Shown: positions 11,775-24,730, counted from the first letter of the stretch. The stretch: 64,000 nt of DNA from Mixophyes australis (GCA_036250195.1 JAVHZZ010000003.1:346979875-347043874); one strand, 5' to 3'. Numbers and translations: made by a program. Notes: generated from the sequence alone by a model not told the origin.

Positions 11775-12264
11775 TCTAAAGAGCAAGTAAAGCCACTATT
11801 TGACATTGAGATATAGCAAAATCTGTGTATCTCTGAGCTAAATAATATACTTGAAACTGAACTGTATATACTTAACTCACATTTGCCTACTCTTCCGGAA
11901 CATCTGGGAGACTCCCGAACTTTAGGTAGTTCTACCAACCCCCCCGGGAGAGCACCACCCTCCCCCAACCTGCTCACTTTCTAAAGACAGAAGAGACAGG
12001 GGCGAATTGCATCATTTTGGCCCCACCCCCAGTGGCGCCATTGAAACTACGCGCTGCAGAGGTGGAGCCAAATGACTCGAATCGCCGCATCACACACCCA
12101 CCAGAGTTGCCACGTGACCTGCCCTACGGGAGGCAAATAAAATTGGCAAGTATCACATTAACTAAATATGTCCACCATGCTCTCTCCCACTGCAGCTGGT
12201 GCCATGATAAGAGGGAACTGCTTCTCTAACTAAACAAGCAAACAGCAAATCAGAGCTAGGCAGA
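11775..12264. mobile_element. Left part of a T2-type (TTAA) MITE, doubly interrupted
   Basis: Blocks AAAGCCACTAT, TGACATTGA, GAGCTAAATAATAT, TAACTAAATATG and CTTCTCTAACTA match the complete T2-type MITE at 27934-28352 in order. The copy is interrupted by a 273-bp element at 11881-12153 and by an 851-bp hAT element that starts at 12265. Its right portion resumes at 13124. Confidence 0.75.
11881..12153. mobile_element. 273-bp nested element with GCCTACTCTTCCGG end
   Basis: Inserted in the T2-type MITE. Ends are ATTTGCCTAC on the left and ATACTTGCCAA on the right-hand complement. The 3-bp CAC is repeated at 11878-11880 and 12154-12156. GGAACATCTGGGAGACTCCC inside resembles sequence at 33480 and 39620-39860, so this is a family. 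The superfamily is unresolved; a 3-bp duplication would fit Harbinger. Small ORFs over it are shadows. Confidence 0.65.
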
Positions 12265-13115
12265 CAGGGCCTGATTAGCCCGTAGGCTGACTAGACTGCC
12301 GTCTAATATACAAGGCTTTTGAGGGTTGTGCAAGATTTTTGGGGTTGAAAAATTGTGACAGGGGGAGGTATAAAATTGAAATAATTTTAAAATATAAGAT
12401 AATAGTAAAAGTGAAAAGAAAACATTTTAAAGAAAAAAAAAAGGAAACAAGTTTTTAATCTTGATGTATTCCCAATGGTAAAGGCTGAAGAAAATGAGCC
12501 ATTCTCGAGCTGGTACTTGAGGATAAGCGCGTAGGAGAGACCAGGACGGTGGTGAAAGTTAACAGCCCTCCCCCCCTCGATGCCTTCCCAGTATCGCTTC
12601 GTCATGCCTCTGTTCTGCTACACAGTTGTGATTTTACTGAAAACTCAATTAGTGATAAAGATTGCCGTGACCCATTTAAAAAGCCAAGTGGAGCGGAGTT
12701 ACTAAAGCACAGCAACATAAACATTAGTGGCAGGGGTGAGAGAAGAGTTTTGTTTACCTTTAGCCTGTCGTGGAAGGTGAGGGGTGCTGGAGCTTATTAG
12801 CCTAGGGCAGGGATTTACCACTAGGCAAACGAGGCAATTGCCTAGGGCCCAGCTGTCCCCAGAGGGCCCTCCCAGGGCCGGTGGTGAGACCAACCTTTAA
12901 AAATGGGCCGCTACTTATGGGCCAGTGCTATGTGCTTGCCCCCTTGGGCTAAAGTCTACCAGCCAGCCCCTGAATAGGGGTATATGTTATGCTAAAAACT
13001 ATATTGCTATGGATTTTTTCAGGGAGGGGGCCCCAAACCAATATCTTGCCTAGGGCCCCATGAGGTCTAAATCTGGCTCTGGCCTAGCGTGACCTGAAGC
13101 CTTAATCAGGCCTTG
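12265..13115. mobile_element. 851-bp non-autonomous hAT element nested in a T2-type MITE
   Basis: Termini CAGGGCCTGATTA and TAATCAGGCCTTG are inverted. The 8-bp duplication TAGGCAGA is perfect at 12257-12264 and 13116-13123. The T2-type MITE resumes after it. The interior at about 12805-12975 carries a second hAT-like segment related to the element at 25329 (TTGGGCTAAAGTCTACCAGC against CTGGGCTAAAATTTGCCAGC). No transposase domain was found; the 83-aa and 72-aa ORFs are unsupported. Confidence 0.85.
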
Positions 13116-13123
13116 TAGGCAGA

Positions 13124-13200
13124 CCTACCTGTCAGAAATGCACAGTGTGGATTGGTTGTCCATATACAAGGGCAGCACCAGTGATTTTACAGTGATCTTC
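13124..13200. mobile_element. Right-hand continuation of the T2-type MITE
   Basis: CAGTGTGGATTGGTTGTCCAT and ACCAGTGATTTTACAG match the matching part of the MITE at 27934-28352. Similarity fades after about 13200, and no clear TTAA end was located. Confidence 0.65.
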
Positions 13201-13664
13201 CCCTGTGACGGGAGCTCCGCCCCTTTATGTAATCACCTTTAAGCGTCTACGCCTAACATACTCCACCCAATTATTTTCATAATTAAAAGGTCAGCAGTGT
13301 AACACTGATGATTATGGCCATTTGACTACATAAAAATAATGGGCTATGCTGCCTAGTAATCCTGCACCTAGGTACGTTAGGTGTTCCTATGGGCAGTTTC
13401 AAAACCCACCATTCAGAAAGAGAAAATAAATGTGTCTCAGCAGTGGGCATCAGCTACCTAGTACATGCTGTCCTTACAAATGGTAAAGCTTTTACTACCC
13501 ATTTAATGAATATCTCAGAACAACGTTCTGTTAGATGTATCCTAACTATGATAGATAAGAGTGATCCCATGTCGGTGAAATGTTCAATTCAAAAGTTATT
13601 AGAAATGGTTTTCCTGACAAGACGTCCACTAGTTGCACACCTTTCAAATGTCCTGTGTTCAGTT

Positions 13665-13925
13665 AGACAGTCCTGTGAGGTCTGCCCTGTGTCCAGCCCC
13701 TGGACATGTTTGTCCTGCGGGTGGGAAAGGTGTGAGGTGTGCACCTGCTATTGGTGTGGTGGGTGTTTGGCAGGAAGGGGCACGCGGCTAAGGAGCACCC
13801 CAAATGTTTAACAGCACTGGGGATGTCCCCGTTGATGTGGCCACACCCCCTTCATGACGCGGTTAGGCCCCCACTATCCTGATTCTGGGATTTCAAATGT
13901 TGAGGGATGTAGTTGACAACGTCTC
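13665..13925. repeat. Unclassified repeat with CCTGGACATGTTTGTCCTGC motif
   Basis: GC-richer than its surroundings. GGACATGTTTGTCC and CTGATTCTGGGATTTC resemble 37616-37815 (GGACAAACATGTCC, CTGATATCAGGACAG). Probably a decayed member of the same MITE group. The 140-aa ORF at 13389-13811 crosses its edge and has no recognisable domain. Confidence 0.4.
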
Positions 13926-15043
13926 AATTTTGATTTTAGTGAGAAAAATGTCAGCTCCCAGTCCCATTATTAAATACGGAAGGGAGAAATAATATTTTCT
14001 GTAAATAATAAATTGAGTTTATATTTTTCTGGATTTTAAAGTCAAATAATACTGCAATAAAGCCTATATATTGGGTATCAATTCCTTTTATTAAACCCTT
14101 TTAATAGTCCACGCAGACACATTTTACATCTCACTCTACTTAACATGAACCTGCGAGAAAAAAAAAAAGTGGGTGTAGCAGTTTTGTATTTTTTATGTAT
14201 GTCGCAACCCCAATATTATGTAATACCTAATAGACTATTGTAGTATAATTAACTCTGTTTATGTTAAATAAATTACAGATGAGCCATGGTGGACCTCCCT
14301 GTTTCCTATGTTTAGGAAACATTACAGTTTGCAATTTGTTTTTCGGAGCGATCTATGCTTTTAAAGTACTGGTAAGGAAGAACAAGCGTATCTGTCTACA
14401 CTGCAGCCTCTTCCTGTACATGACTCCAAAGTGGTGGGAGGAAAGGGCACGGACATGAGACTCAAATCTGCTGCCCATTTACTCTGCAGAAGAGTGAAAC
14501 AAACTCAGGAAGTGCCAACGAGTTTTATAGACGCAAGGGAAGAGGTAGGGGGGTAAGAGATTGCCTTGATCTCTCCGGGGTCACTTGTGGGCCACTGTGT
14601 GCCAGGCATTTCATAAACCTGTATTTGGATTAGAATAATGGCACACAGCTGGTGATGGCTGCAGGCGCTACTGAAACCACAACGCTCAGCAAAGATAAAC
14701 AGCCTAAAGTGCCTGAGCAAGCAATGGAGAACAAGCACATACTGTGTTACACAGTCTGTACACCCCATTGCCGTTAGCCCTGATAACACCTGATGGCTCA
14801 CGGTAACAGCTCAGGTGTGTAAACCTTTCATCCAATGCTGGCTGTAGCAACAGAAATAAAAGGAATTCCAGGTTCAAATGCATACTATAGAGTTCTACTA
14901 TCTTTGTGCTCCTAAGATAAAGCTGTGTGTCAACTCACACATGGAAAGGAGACACTGATCTGAGCTCTGATATATAATAATATCAATTATATTATATACA
15001 ATGCTGTTTTCAATCTAATGGATATGATTGTGAAACCACAGGT

Positions 15044-15386
15044 GGGGCAGCACGGTGGCTAAGTGGTTAGCACTTCTGCTTCACAGCGCTGGGATCATGA
15101 GTTCAATTCCAAACAATGGCCTTATCTGTTAGGAGTTTGTATGTTCTCCCCGTGCTTGCGTGGGTTTCCTCCGGGTGCTCCGGTTTCCTCCCACTCTCCA
15201 AAAACATACTAGTAGGTTTATTGGCTGCTATTAAATTAACCGTAGTCTTTCTCGGTCTGTGTGTATGTATGTTAGGGAATTTAGACTGTAAGCTCCAATG
15301 GGGCAGGGACTGATGTGAGTGAGTTCTCTGCACAGCGCTGCGGAATTAGTGGTGCTATATAAATAAATGATGATGACGATGATGAA
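15044..15386 (+). mobile_element. V-SINE, full length
   Basis: A short retroposon in three parts. The tRNA-like head has box A TGGCTAAGTGG and box B GAGTTCAATTCC. The conserved V-SINE core carries GGAGTTTGTATGTTCTCCCC, then GGGTTTCCTCCGGGTGCTCC. The tail (TTAGACTGTAAGCTCC, GCGCTGCGG, ATATAAATAAATGATGATG) is shared with L2-type LINEs. A diverged duplication TGAAACCACA / TGAAGTCACA flanks it. Non-coding; the ORFs inside are artefacts. Confidence 0.9.
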
Positions 15387-15794
15387 GTCACAATGGTAAT
15401 TTTAAAGCATCTTCAATAACCCCCCTACGTCAAATACACCACATAACCACATTCAAGGCATGTCAGCCCTCTTCCTTTAAACTAAGATTTTATAATTACA
15501 CTTACCTTCCATCCCTCGGACACACAATGGCCTCATGGGAGCCCAAAAGTAGGTCTCAGACCCCCCCTCCCCCCTCATTCCTACACCCCTCCCATCTCCT
15601 TTTTCCCTCCTACTCCCAACTAATAAATACAAATATCATCAGACACCTATATCTTTCATTGAGGTTTTTGAGTAACTGTTTGTTTATACAACTTTCCAGC
15701 CTCCTTGTACTATATGCTCACTCTACATGACATGGGTCCATTTTGCTGTGTGAATTATACAATGTCTAAAATGTCTAAAATGTTAACGCATATC

Positions 15795-15908
15795 GGTATA
15801 TTTACTAAAGTACGGGTTTGAAAAAGTGGAGATGTTGCCTATAACAACCAGATTCCAGCTGTCATTTTGTAGAATGTACTAAATAAATGACACTTTAGTA
15901 AATATATA
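15795..15908. mobile_element. Deleted palindromic MITE (copy 6)
   Basis: GGTATATTTACTAAAGT, then TTTGAAAAAGTGGAGATGTT, and the central ATTTTGTAGAATGTAC match the 176-bp family. Most of the right arm is missing: the central segment joins directly to ACTTTAGTAAATAT. A (TA)n run follows. Confidence 0.75.
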
Positions 15909-16298
15909 TATATATAATGTCCTTACTGGGTCATTGTATATTGTGAACTGTATCTTGTAAATAAAGTTATTTAAAAAAATAATAATAAAAAAAGCATTTT
16001 CAACCCAAGAGGCATAGAAATAAAAAGCCGTAATATTACTTGTAATTAGACAACTTATATCTTCAGTTACATATTAGACAATGGACCTCTATGCGCACGG
16101 ATACTGATGCTCACACACTTTATTTCTGTGACTGCACAGGATCCTGCTTAGTTTCCTTTCCCATCACCCAAATTCATCAGTAGACAAGGGTCTGCCACTT
16201 ATTTATCACAAAGACTACTCAACAAGCAGGACACTCTCACCTTCTGTTTCGCTGTTTGTTACGGAACTTTTACGCATGTGTCCCAAATGTTCTCCCTG

Positions 16299-16342
16299 AT
16301 TGTGCAGCGCTGTGGAACATGTTGGTGCAATATAAATACAGA
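16299..16342 (+). repeat. LINE/SINE tail fragment beside the PRKCE exon
   Basis: TGTGCAGCGCTGTGGAACATG, then TTGGTGCAATATAAATAC, match the L2-type tail. It lies about 50 bp beyond the exon's donor site, inside the intron. It has no evident effect on splicing. Confidence 0.6.
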
Positions 16343-16390
16343 ACACAGTGCCTACACAGAGCCATATTTAGAATAAACACATGCTGGTTA

Positions 16391-16546
<156 letters not shown>

Positions 16547-18917
16547 CTATAGGGATGGAAAGAAGCAAAACAATATTAAGTTAAACTTAATTAGCTTAAC
16601 TTGTTTAAAACATTTTAGAAGATGGAATTTGCCAACTTATATAGTGAGACCATAAAAACCTCCTAAGGGTAAAATAAATGGGCTTTTTTATGGCTTTTAG
16701 CCACATACTTAGATAAAGTCTATTATATTAACCTGGCTTTGAACCTGTCACAAACATAGCTTGCTATGCTGCAGAACATGTATTGTGGTGAAGTGACAAA
16801 TGTCAGTGTGGGTAAGTCATGGGCTGTGCAGTCACGCTTTATCTGTACCGACACCCAGAAAGAGCTATTTATGGTAACGTTGTTGTTTTCAATTAGGAAA
16901 GCTTAATAGACATCTAAATTAGTTGTTTTTTTTAAAGAGCATAACACCTTAACAATACTTTACTCATATAACAAATATCTGATTATTTATGATATTCTCA
17001 AGCAACTAATACATCTTACCCAGTCACTTGTCATGGGGAGGGTGACAAGATCACATTTTGGAACTCTACTTTAATACATATATTCAAACCAAACATGTGT
17101 TACTTTAATACTGAAGGGAATTGAAGACAGTTAATTGTGCAATTAAAAATAAAGTTATCTTTTTTTTTGCAAATAATGTGTAAAAAATGTGCATGTTTTA
17201 TTGTTGCAACTGTTGTCCCCAAAGATACTAGAGGAGGCAATATTTGGACAGCTTGTCTACCAATATGCGTGACCAATTTGGACAGTGTTCTCGGCAATTG
17301 GTAGTCTAGCCAGGATCTGTAGTTACTGTTACAAGTACAGGCCTGGGTATCTAGTAAACAAGGCAGAACCCAGGCATGGGAAAATATAGATCGCAGTTGG
17401 ACTCTCCTTTAATTTATTGCACTAATCTTCATTGTGACCTCCTGCAGTTCCAGGTCTAAAGATACCTAGCATAAATGTATTCAGCACAATCCTCTAAGCT
17501 ATACAAGACGGCTGGACCTTTTTATTTTGCTGTTTTGGTATAATCTGGAGCTGTACGATGTGAAACGTTCGGTGGCAACAGATATGTCAGATGATCTGTA
17601 ACTCGCACATGTATATTTATACTCCCAGGCTTGTTGTGCACTGAACAAGTAAACACATGGAGGATGAAGATCAAAGCGGACAATTGTTCCCATGCTTTAG
17701 GAGACTTGTGACATTATATAAACTATCAAGAGATGCCAACATTAGACGGCAATAACAGCTAAAAGGAAAGGAAACTCCCAAAAGGCTTTATATATTACAT
17801 TTTACATAATAAAAATGACAATCACAAGTATATATAGAACTATTTAGGGACTTAACAGTGCTATAAAATATTTGCGTGAAGGCGGTGCCTTGTGGCTATG
17901 TATGTTCATATTATTGTCTGTAATCCTACCAAACAGTCTGTATCCCCTGGTTCAAGAAGACAAAATCTTCTGATTGGCTGGACATGGCTAAGTAAATAGA
18001 AGTGTGCAAATACAGAGTTGGGTATCAGGCTCGGAGTGGCCCGCCGAGGGACTAATGCCTAGTTTTGTCCATGCCCATAGGGATATATTATCAGAAATTT
18101 GCAAGCAAAAGAGCAGAGTATATAATTGCCAAGATTTTAAATCTCCCCTACGGTAGATCCTGGTGCCAAGTTGTGCAATGTCGATAGTCAACTCATAACG
18201 CAGCAGGGTGCTGTGCCAACATGTGTCATCAGGGCCCACCCCTACCCACTTGACTAAAGGAGTGGTTGGGTTTTGGGGGTATGCACTGCTCTACTAGGGG
18301 TACAGGAGAACTCCTTTAAAGTATCACGGCCATTCCTGGAGAGTAGACAACTATGAGAATATATGGGCAAAAGTTTCTCAAACACACCAGGGTGAGCGAA
18401 TCAACTGATCTGAAACCTTCAAAAGCTAAATCATTGGCTTTTATGTCTGAACGATCCTTAGGGTATCTAGTACTAAATCTACTTCTCCTTACTTGTTTTG
18501 AGAGTCACGTCTTGTATCAGATCTATGCAGAATCAACCAGCATTTGGCTTAGCTTATGTGTACATCTGTATCTTATTATGTACAAATTCTCTGTCCCCAA
18601 AGAATTAGCAAGGGATATTTACTGAGTACTGTGTGATCTTACTTTACTTTGGGCCATATTCCAATATATTATTCTAGAATTGTGCAGTGGCAGAATACTG
18701 GGCTAAGGGACCCAGAGGAGAGGAGGGCCCAGCAATGTTGGTCCATCTACTCTTAAGAGTATGCGGAGAAGACAGTGAATGTGCACTGAAGACCTGTTTT
18801 GGATTTAACTTTCAATGCCCATCCACCAGCCCCCATGCATGCTCAGAGGAGCAGGGGCCCAGGGAGCAGATATGTCTGCCATTTATACCTCCCCCCACCA
18901 AAGAAGATTGCCAAGTG

Positions 18918-19068
18918 GCCTGACAATGGACCTGTGGCACTCCAGGTGTTGTGAAACTACAAGCCCCAGCATGCTTTGCCAATATATAGCAGCTTATTGC
19001 TGGGAGGGTATGCTGGGACTTGTAGTTTCACAACACCTGGAGTGCTACAGGTTAGCCAAGCCTGTTTT
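18918..19068. mobile_element. Palindromic hAT-type MITE (copy 2)
   Basis: The arms GGCACTCCAGGTGTTGTGAA and its inverse surround CTTTGCCAATATATAGCAGC. It matches the hAT element at 3947-4272 once the nested MITE there is removed. The outer ends are degraded on the left; the right end reads GGTTAGCCAAGCCTG. No clear target duplication remains. Confidence 0.75.
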
Positions 19069-19821
19069 ATGGGGTACTGGCTGTAAGGGGAGAAAGAACA
19101 GATAGACAGCAAGAGACAATGGGGATATATGAGTACGGATATAGATTTTCATTCAAAAAGGCCCCCCCATTCCCAGTAATAATAAATACCCGAAATCCAC
19201 AGGTCAGCCCTGCACACAGCATCTCAATGTGTAACTGCCTGATGTATGGTATAGGTGCTATTATGTGGAACACAATGATGTCCATCTGTTCAAAAATAAC
19301 AAACCCAACGTTGTTGATTTAAGCAATGTTCGTTCTTATTTGTTCGGTAACAGATTGCATATAGCTCTGCATTATTAAATGTATTTACTGTTACACAGAA
19401 GAAGAAGAAGACTCCTCATTTCATCTTGTGTGCAAACATTGGTGGTTTAAAACTGATTTTATTGTTTCTTAATGAAAGATGAGTAGTTTGGTCTATTACC
19501 GCATCAGCCAAGAGAAATATTAAACCTCGGGCAATTTATTTAACAAATACACCTCTCTCCCCAGTGGTTTGGTTTACCTGTTTACCTGCTGAACAAAGGA
19601 AACCTTTGGCTGAACCCTACAAAGTTCACCTCTTATCCTTCCTTATATAATTTTACTAAATATTGTAGAGCCAAGCACCTACTCCATGGTGAAAGTCTCA
19701 CTAACTCACCTGACCATTGCTCGCTATGCTACATGGACTGTGGAAATGGGGTATTTAGAAAACAGATGAGGGATCCTAAATACAGCATACACCATTTTTA
19801 TGGTTATAGATAGACAGATAA

Positions 19822-19866
19822 AATATATATATATATCTATATATCATATATATATATCTAATATAT
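19822..19866. repeat. (TA)n-rich tract
   Basis: TA and TATC repeats bordering the left edge of the repeat at 19862. Confidence 0.8.
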
Positions 19867-20257
19867 AAATGTCTAGTGGCGTGTGTTAGTCTGTCTGTCT
19901 GTGTGTGGAAAAAATAAAACCAAGCTGCAGCGCCACCTGCTGGGCGGAGTTATACACTGACCTACTAAATTCTTAGTGTGTGTGTAAAAAAAAATTCAGA
20001 AAGGGCTGAAATCTGGTATACTAAGATGTTTTTAATTTGTTAATTGTTAAAAGTGTTTATAAAGATTTAAAAAAAATATATATATATATTTCTTGAAGGA
20101 GAAGTGACAGTTGGGAGTGGTTGGTGGCTGCCGGGGGTGACAGTGGGGAGTGATTGGTGGTTGAGGCCTGAGCTATGGCCCAAATGCATGACAAGAACCT
20201 TTTTAACACCTTAAGTAGCTTGATTTGACTAGAATGCACGAGTATCATGCACGGGTT

Positions 20258-20260
<3 letters not shown>
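19862..20260. mobile_element. Interspersed repeat, possibly Helitron-like (copy 2)
   Basis: Begins ATATAAATGTCTAGTGGCG, followed by a TCTG run, then GCAGCGCCACCTGCTGGGC. It ends TTGACTAGAATGCA, then GCACGGGTTAAC. It shares both ends with 10564-10963 and is likewise embedded in TA repeats. The near-terminal hairpin has one mismatch here (TGCACGA...TCATGCA). The class is tentative. Confidence 0.55.

Positions 20261-20331
<71 letters not shown>
20261..20331. repeat. Long perfect (AT)n tract
   Basis: About 70 bp of nearly pure AT dinucleotides directly after the Helitron-like repeat. Confidence 0.95.
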
Positions 20332-20334
<3 letters not shown>

Positions 20335-21974
20335 AAAGCTTTGACTATATGTATATATATAAAATATGTTTTTCTTCACTAATAATAAGAGTGGCAGCTC
20401 CATACTTGTTAGAATGTTAAATTATCCATAGACTACTATATGACAGTCCATATTATTGAATATTTTAATGTGGTAATTGCATATACACGGCGCGGCTCAC
20501 ACATTGCACACCTAAGGGGTTACTTACAAGTTTAGTGCAATGTGTAATAATCCATAGCAAGTAGATAGTAGACTTAGCGCAAGTCAGACCATGGAAGCTA
20601 ATGTGTGTTGTAGCACATTGTGTAAGTAAGTCATTGTAATGGCAATCTGTACTGCGATATCAAAGCACAAGAGAAGCAACTAAAACGAAACATTCCCATG
20701 TAGCCACAAACGCCCCTTTGGTTTGGCTGTGTACACTACTAATGGTTGGGATAATGGCAGGATATGACAGCCACAGCCTCAGAGGTGACTGGTGAGTGAG
20801 CTCATTAGCTGTGTAGGACATAGCGTTCTGCCAGCCTGTTCTCTTCGGATGACCGTGATCCATATCAAAGTTTTTCTTGCTCATAAACGAGAGGACAAAT
20901 TGTTGATAAATATATTGATTGAATAAATATCTTTTATTTGTATTGTTTGGAATGCTGACGATGAGACGCTATCACATTTATCATCCCTGTAATTAAATAA
21001 CTTATGACCATAGATAGGCCGTCAGCTACCACGTTTGTGACATGTAATCACAATAAGGTCAGTCGCTGTGTGCTGTTGACATCTTTTCCAGGAAAAAACA
21101 TTGTGGATTAAGGAACACAAACACTGGAGGATTACAAAAACAGCTCTTTACTTACTGAATCCCAGTTCCTAATTATTCATGCTGATTTGAGGACCAGGAT
21201 ATGTAAAAATCGCATGGAACCATCCTGCCAGGTGTCAACAGTGTAGACAGCGCGATAGTATGGAGTGCACTTTAGTGACATGTATCGGGTCCAAGTGTAC
21301 TAGTGTTTTAATGTCACAGAATTCTGAACATTTCCAGCCATAAAGGCATACTTTTGGTACACCGCTAATAAATTTAGTCCAGCCTAAATATGTTCATTTG
21401 ATCACTACACTTTTGTCTTCTATCCTTTCCCTTAGACCAGTATTTTCCGCTCATGCACCAGACTGTTAAATGCAATAGTATTGAATGTTTTTGCAAAATT
21501 TAAATAAATCACATAGATTCCACAACAAAGATTCCGTTTGAAACTTACCTTTTCATAAAAATTAATCATATTTGTTAGGCATAAGTGACCATTCATGAAC
21601 CAATGCTAGTGGTCTATTCATTACTGAACTTAGCTCCTTTAGAACATGTGGGTGAAGGTCACCTGAACAAAGTGCATTATGTATCTTAATTGTGTAACAA
21701 CACCCCCTACTGGGATAGTAATGTTGTACACAAGCTAATGCTACACAACTTCCTTCCTGGCATTTTTCCCCTTTTGTGTATACAGATAGGGAAAACATAT
21801 TTAAAAAAATCATCTCTTTCTCTTTATCTTCCAAGATTAATTTTCCTAGTCTATCACATTTTGGGATCAGACTTGTTACTGTATCTGTAGCAATCTATTT
21901 TTCAGCTTCAATCCTTGCTAATCTGATTTTTGCTACAACCCTTATATTTCTAGAAATCACATTTTTATTTCCTG

Positions 21975-22175
21975 CTATCTTGCTCTTTATTTCCCTCATC
22001 ACCTCCAATGTTTTCTTATTTAATAACATTGGTTACATTTTATTCCTAGGAATTGTACTGCCACATGGTATGTCCTTGCAAATGTATTTATCTAAAATAT
22101 TTTCCAATTTGTCTTTTATTTAAGAGTAAACTTTGTCGTCTAAATGCTTCAATGCTTTTCTGAGCTAATCAAACT
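21975..22175. repeat. Unclassified AT-rich interspersed repeat (copy 2)
   Basis: Aligns by eye with 2651-2890: TTATTTCCCTCATCACCTCC against TTATTACCTCCAATTC, then TTATTCCTAGGAATTG, CCACATGGTATGTCC and CTTTTCTGAGC. On the minus strand the adjoining stretch 21840-22030 reads as a lysine/arginine-rich broken frame (KNVISRNIRVVAKIRLARIE). It might be a decayed transposon-borne coiled-coil protein. The hydrophobic plus-strand 115-aa ORF is probably its shadow. Confidence 0.45.
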
Positions 22176-23816
22176 TTGGATAGTAACAAGTATAGCAGAG
22201 GTCCGATTTACTTACTTTGCGGAAAAAAAAACTAGTTTAATGGTCCCAATTTATTTTATGATAATTAAAATCATCCATGAAGGAGGGCCACATTTTTCTT
22301 TGCTGTCCTTTGGATCTGTAGTTAATATTGAATATCAGTATTTTACTGGTCTAGTTGTAGGTGTAGCATATCCTAATGCAGTAGTCGAAGTGGAAATTTA
22401 GAAGTGGTGGTATGGAAATGTAATGGGAATGTAAGTGAAAGGAATGTGGTAGTGTTACAATGAAGGCAGTAGGAGAAGTGGCGGTATGGCATACCACCGT
22501 ATACACCCCTACTTCCACCACTGGTTCTTATGGCTATATCTATGCATAAAGACACTACATTATCCTCACGCTGGTTTTCTGTCTATCCCTCCTTGTTATT
22601 TTTCCCATTTTAGATTATGTCTATATCTGATGCTTCTTGTGTATTTTCTTCCTTCCAAGGTGGAGATGAAGGGGTCAGAATGTTTAAATTTTGGGAGTGA
22701 GGTGAGGGCAGCGTTTGCAGTGGCCCCAGCTTATATTCTCCACTGGGGCCCAAAGGTATTCAGCTACACAGACATGATGCTATAAAGCCAGCTGCTGCAC
22801 TCTACTTCACGCCCTTTATTACTATACAAGGCTCAGCTCTCCATCATCCGACATCGGAAGAAAAGCTAATGACTATTTCGTGTTGAAAGTGGAAATTCTT
22901 CTGGGAGGAAATCGCAGTCACACGTAGGCATGATATATACTGTATACTTCACACTGTAATGAGTTATCACCGTCCCTGGAAGCTGTACCCACTGATTCCA
23001 GCCATATTACCCTGCACACATACTTAGTAAAATAAAATTAAGCAGATAAGGCTTATCAACACGCCCCAAGTGCTGGTTTCCCATTTCACTAACAGACGGG
23101 AGTTAAAACAATCTTTATAAAGTTTGATTAATAGTAGTGAAACAAAAACAAAAAAATCTTCAAAATTAGTGATTTCATAAAAGCACATTAAGAAGTACAT
23201 AACACAAAACAACAAACAAACAGAAAAAACTAATAATAACAAAAAAAAAAGAGAGAAAGTAATTTTAGTGAAAAAAATATAGTTTGGGTGCAAAATATCT
23301 ATACTTTCTTAAGCTTTTCCCCATCGTAGAACACTCTTCTGATTCTGGGGGTATAAATAGGTTTGGTATACTGAGTGAACTGTGCCACATGAATTATATT
23401 TTTTTTTTATAGTGTAAAATGAGAACAAACAAAATTTTAACCATAAAGGTATAATGAAAACATAAAAGGTGTTTGTCGTTTTATCCACACTCAACCCACA
23501 AAAGCATAACGCCCTGTCAGTCACAAACGTAGTTAAACTAATTCACATTGAGTCCCTTAAACTAGGTCTATTCAAAATATGTTGGAAAAGAAAATGGACA
23601 TTCTGATGTATGGATATCGAATGGCAGAAACCAGAATTCCTTCCATGAAAATAAATTGTAAACAGGCTAGCCGGGAGAAAGTCCTGATACTTGTATATAG
23701 GGCGCATGAAGCTGTTCCAGTTTGTTTCCTTTGTGTATTGACAACTACGTGGTGCCACTTCTTTCATTTTGTCTGCTGGAAAGGGTGGCAACACAACATT
23801 CACAATAGATAGCAGC

Positions 23817-24128
23817 AGCAGCACGGTGGCTAAGCGGTTAGCACTTCTGCCTCACAGTACTGGGTTCATGAGTTCGATTCCCAACCATGGTCTTATCTGT
23901 GTGGAGTTTGTATGTTCTCCCCGTGTGCTCCAGTTTCCTCCCACACTCCAAAAACATACTGGTAGGTTAATTGGCTGCTATCAAATTGACCCTAGTTTGT
24001 GTGTGTGTTTGTGTTCGGGAATTTAGACTGTAAGCTCCAATGGGGCAGGGACTGATGTGAGTGAGTTTCTCTGTACAGCGCTGCGGAATTAGTGGCACTA
24101 TATAAATAAATGATGATGATGATGATCG
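23817..24128 (+). mobile_element. V-SINE with 20-bp target duplication
   Basis: The tRNA-like head has box A TGGCTAAGCGG and box B GAGTTCGATTCC. The core holds GGAGTTTGTATGTTCTCCCC and has a short deletion relative to the copy at 15044. The tail ends in (GAT)n. Flanking 20-mers at 23797-23816 and 24129-24148 agree at 19 of 20 positions. This is a clear target-primed reverse-transcription signature and gives exact ends. Confidence 0.95.
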
Positions 24129-24730
24129 CATTCTCAATAGATAGCAGCCTTATCCACAGTCAAACCCCAGCATCATTTAGCAGAACCATACCTATTATTC
24201 TGCATGGCTCACATTAGCGGACATCGGATTTTGACGACTGCAGCGTGCAGGTTTTCAGTTTTAACCAGAAAAATCTGAAAGCCGACTGCTGGACAGGGAC
24301 CTCCTGCAGCATTCGGGGACCTTCCACATTGTCCAGCGATACTTTATCTAGTTCCCATTCCATTATAAGGACGTTCCGCCTCCTGTTTTACCATCTACGC
24401 TAACTGTGATGGTATCAGGGCCCTAGGGGGGAATCCATGGAAAAGCTCAAGGGCTTCCCACAAAAGGCTGGAGTCCCAATAGGCTCAAATACCTCTATAA
24501 TTATCAGTGATAATGAATCAGTAAGCGGATGCATTGCTGAAAGGGTGTTGCAGCTCCCCCCACATACTGCGGTAGCATCAGATACAGATCACCAAGCTTC
24601 TTATTATCTTAAAATTAAAATATACATTTTTGCAAAAAAATAAAAAACAATACACACATGCTCCTAGATTATTTGGGTTAAAGGGACTGCGCTCCTTCCC
24701 GTGAACGCAATAAGAGCTTACACCAAGGGG

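Noticed and set aside
13389..13811. 140-aa ORF with a Cys/Trp-rich end (WTCLSCGWERCEVC)
   Set aside because: Looks superficially zinc-finger-like but the cysteines have no regular spacing, and the end lies in a repeat shared with 37614-37815.
21776..22123. 115-aa hydrophobic plus-strand ORF resembling a membrane protein
   Set aside because: AT-rich sequence gives Leu/Ile/Phe codons by chance; the segment is part of a repeat pair and the minus strand makes better sense as a relic.
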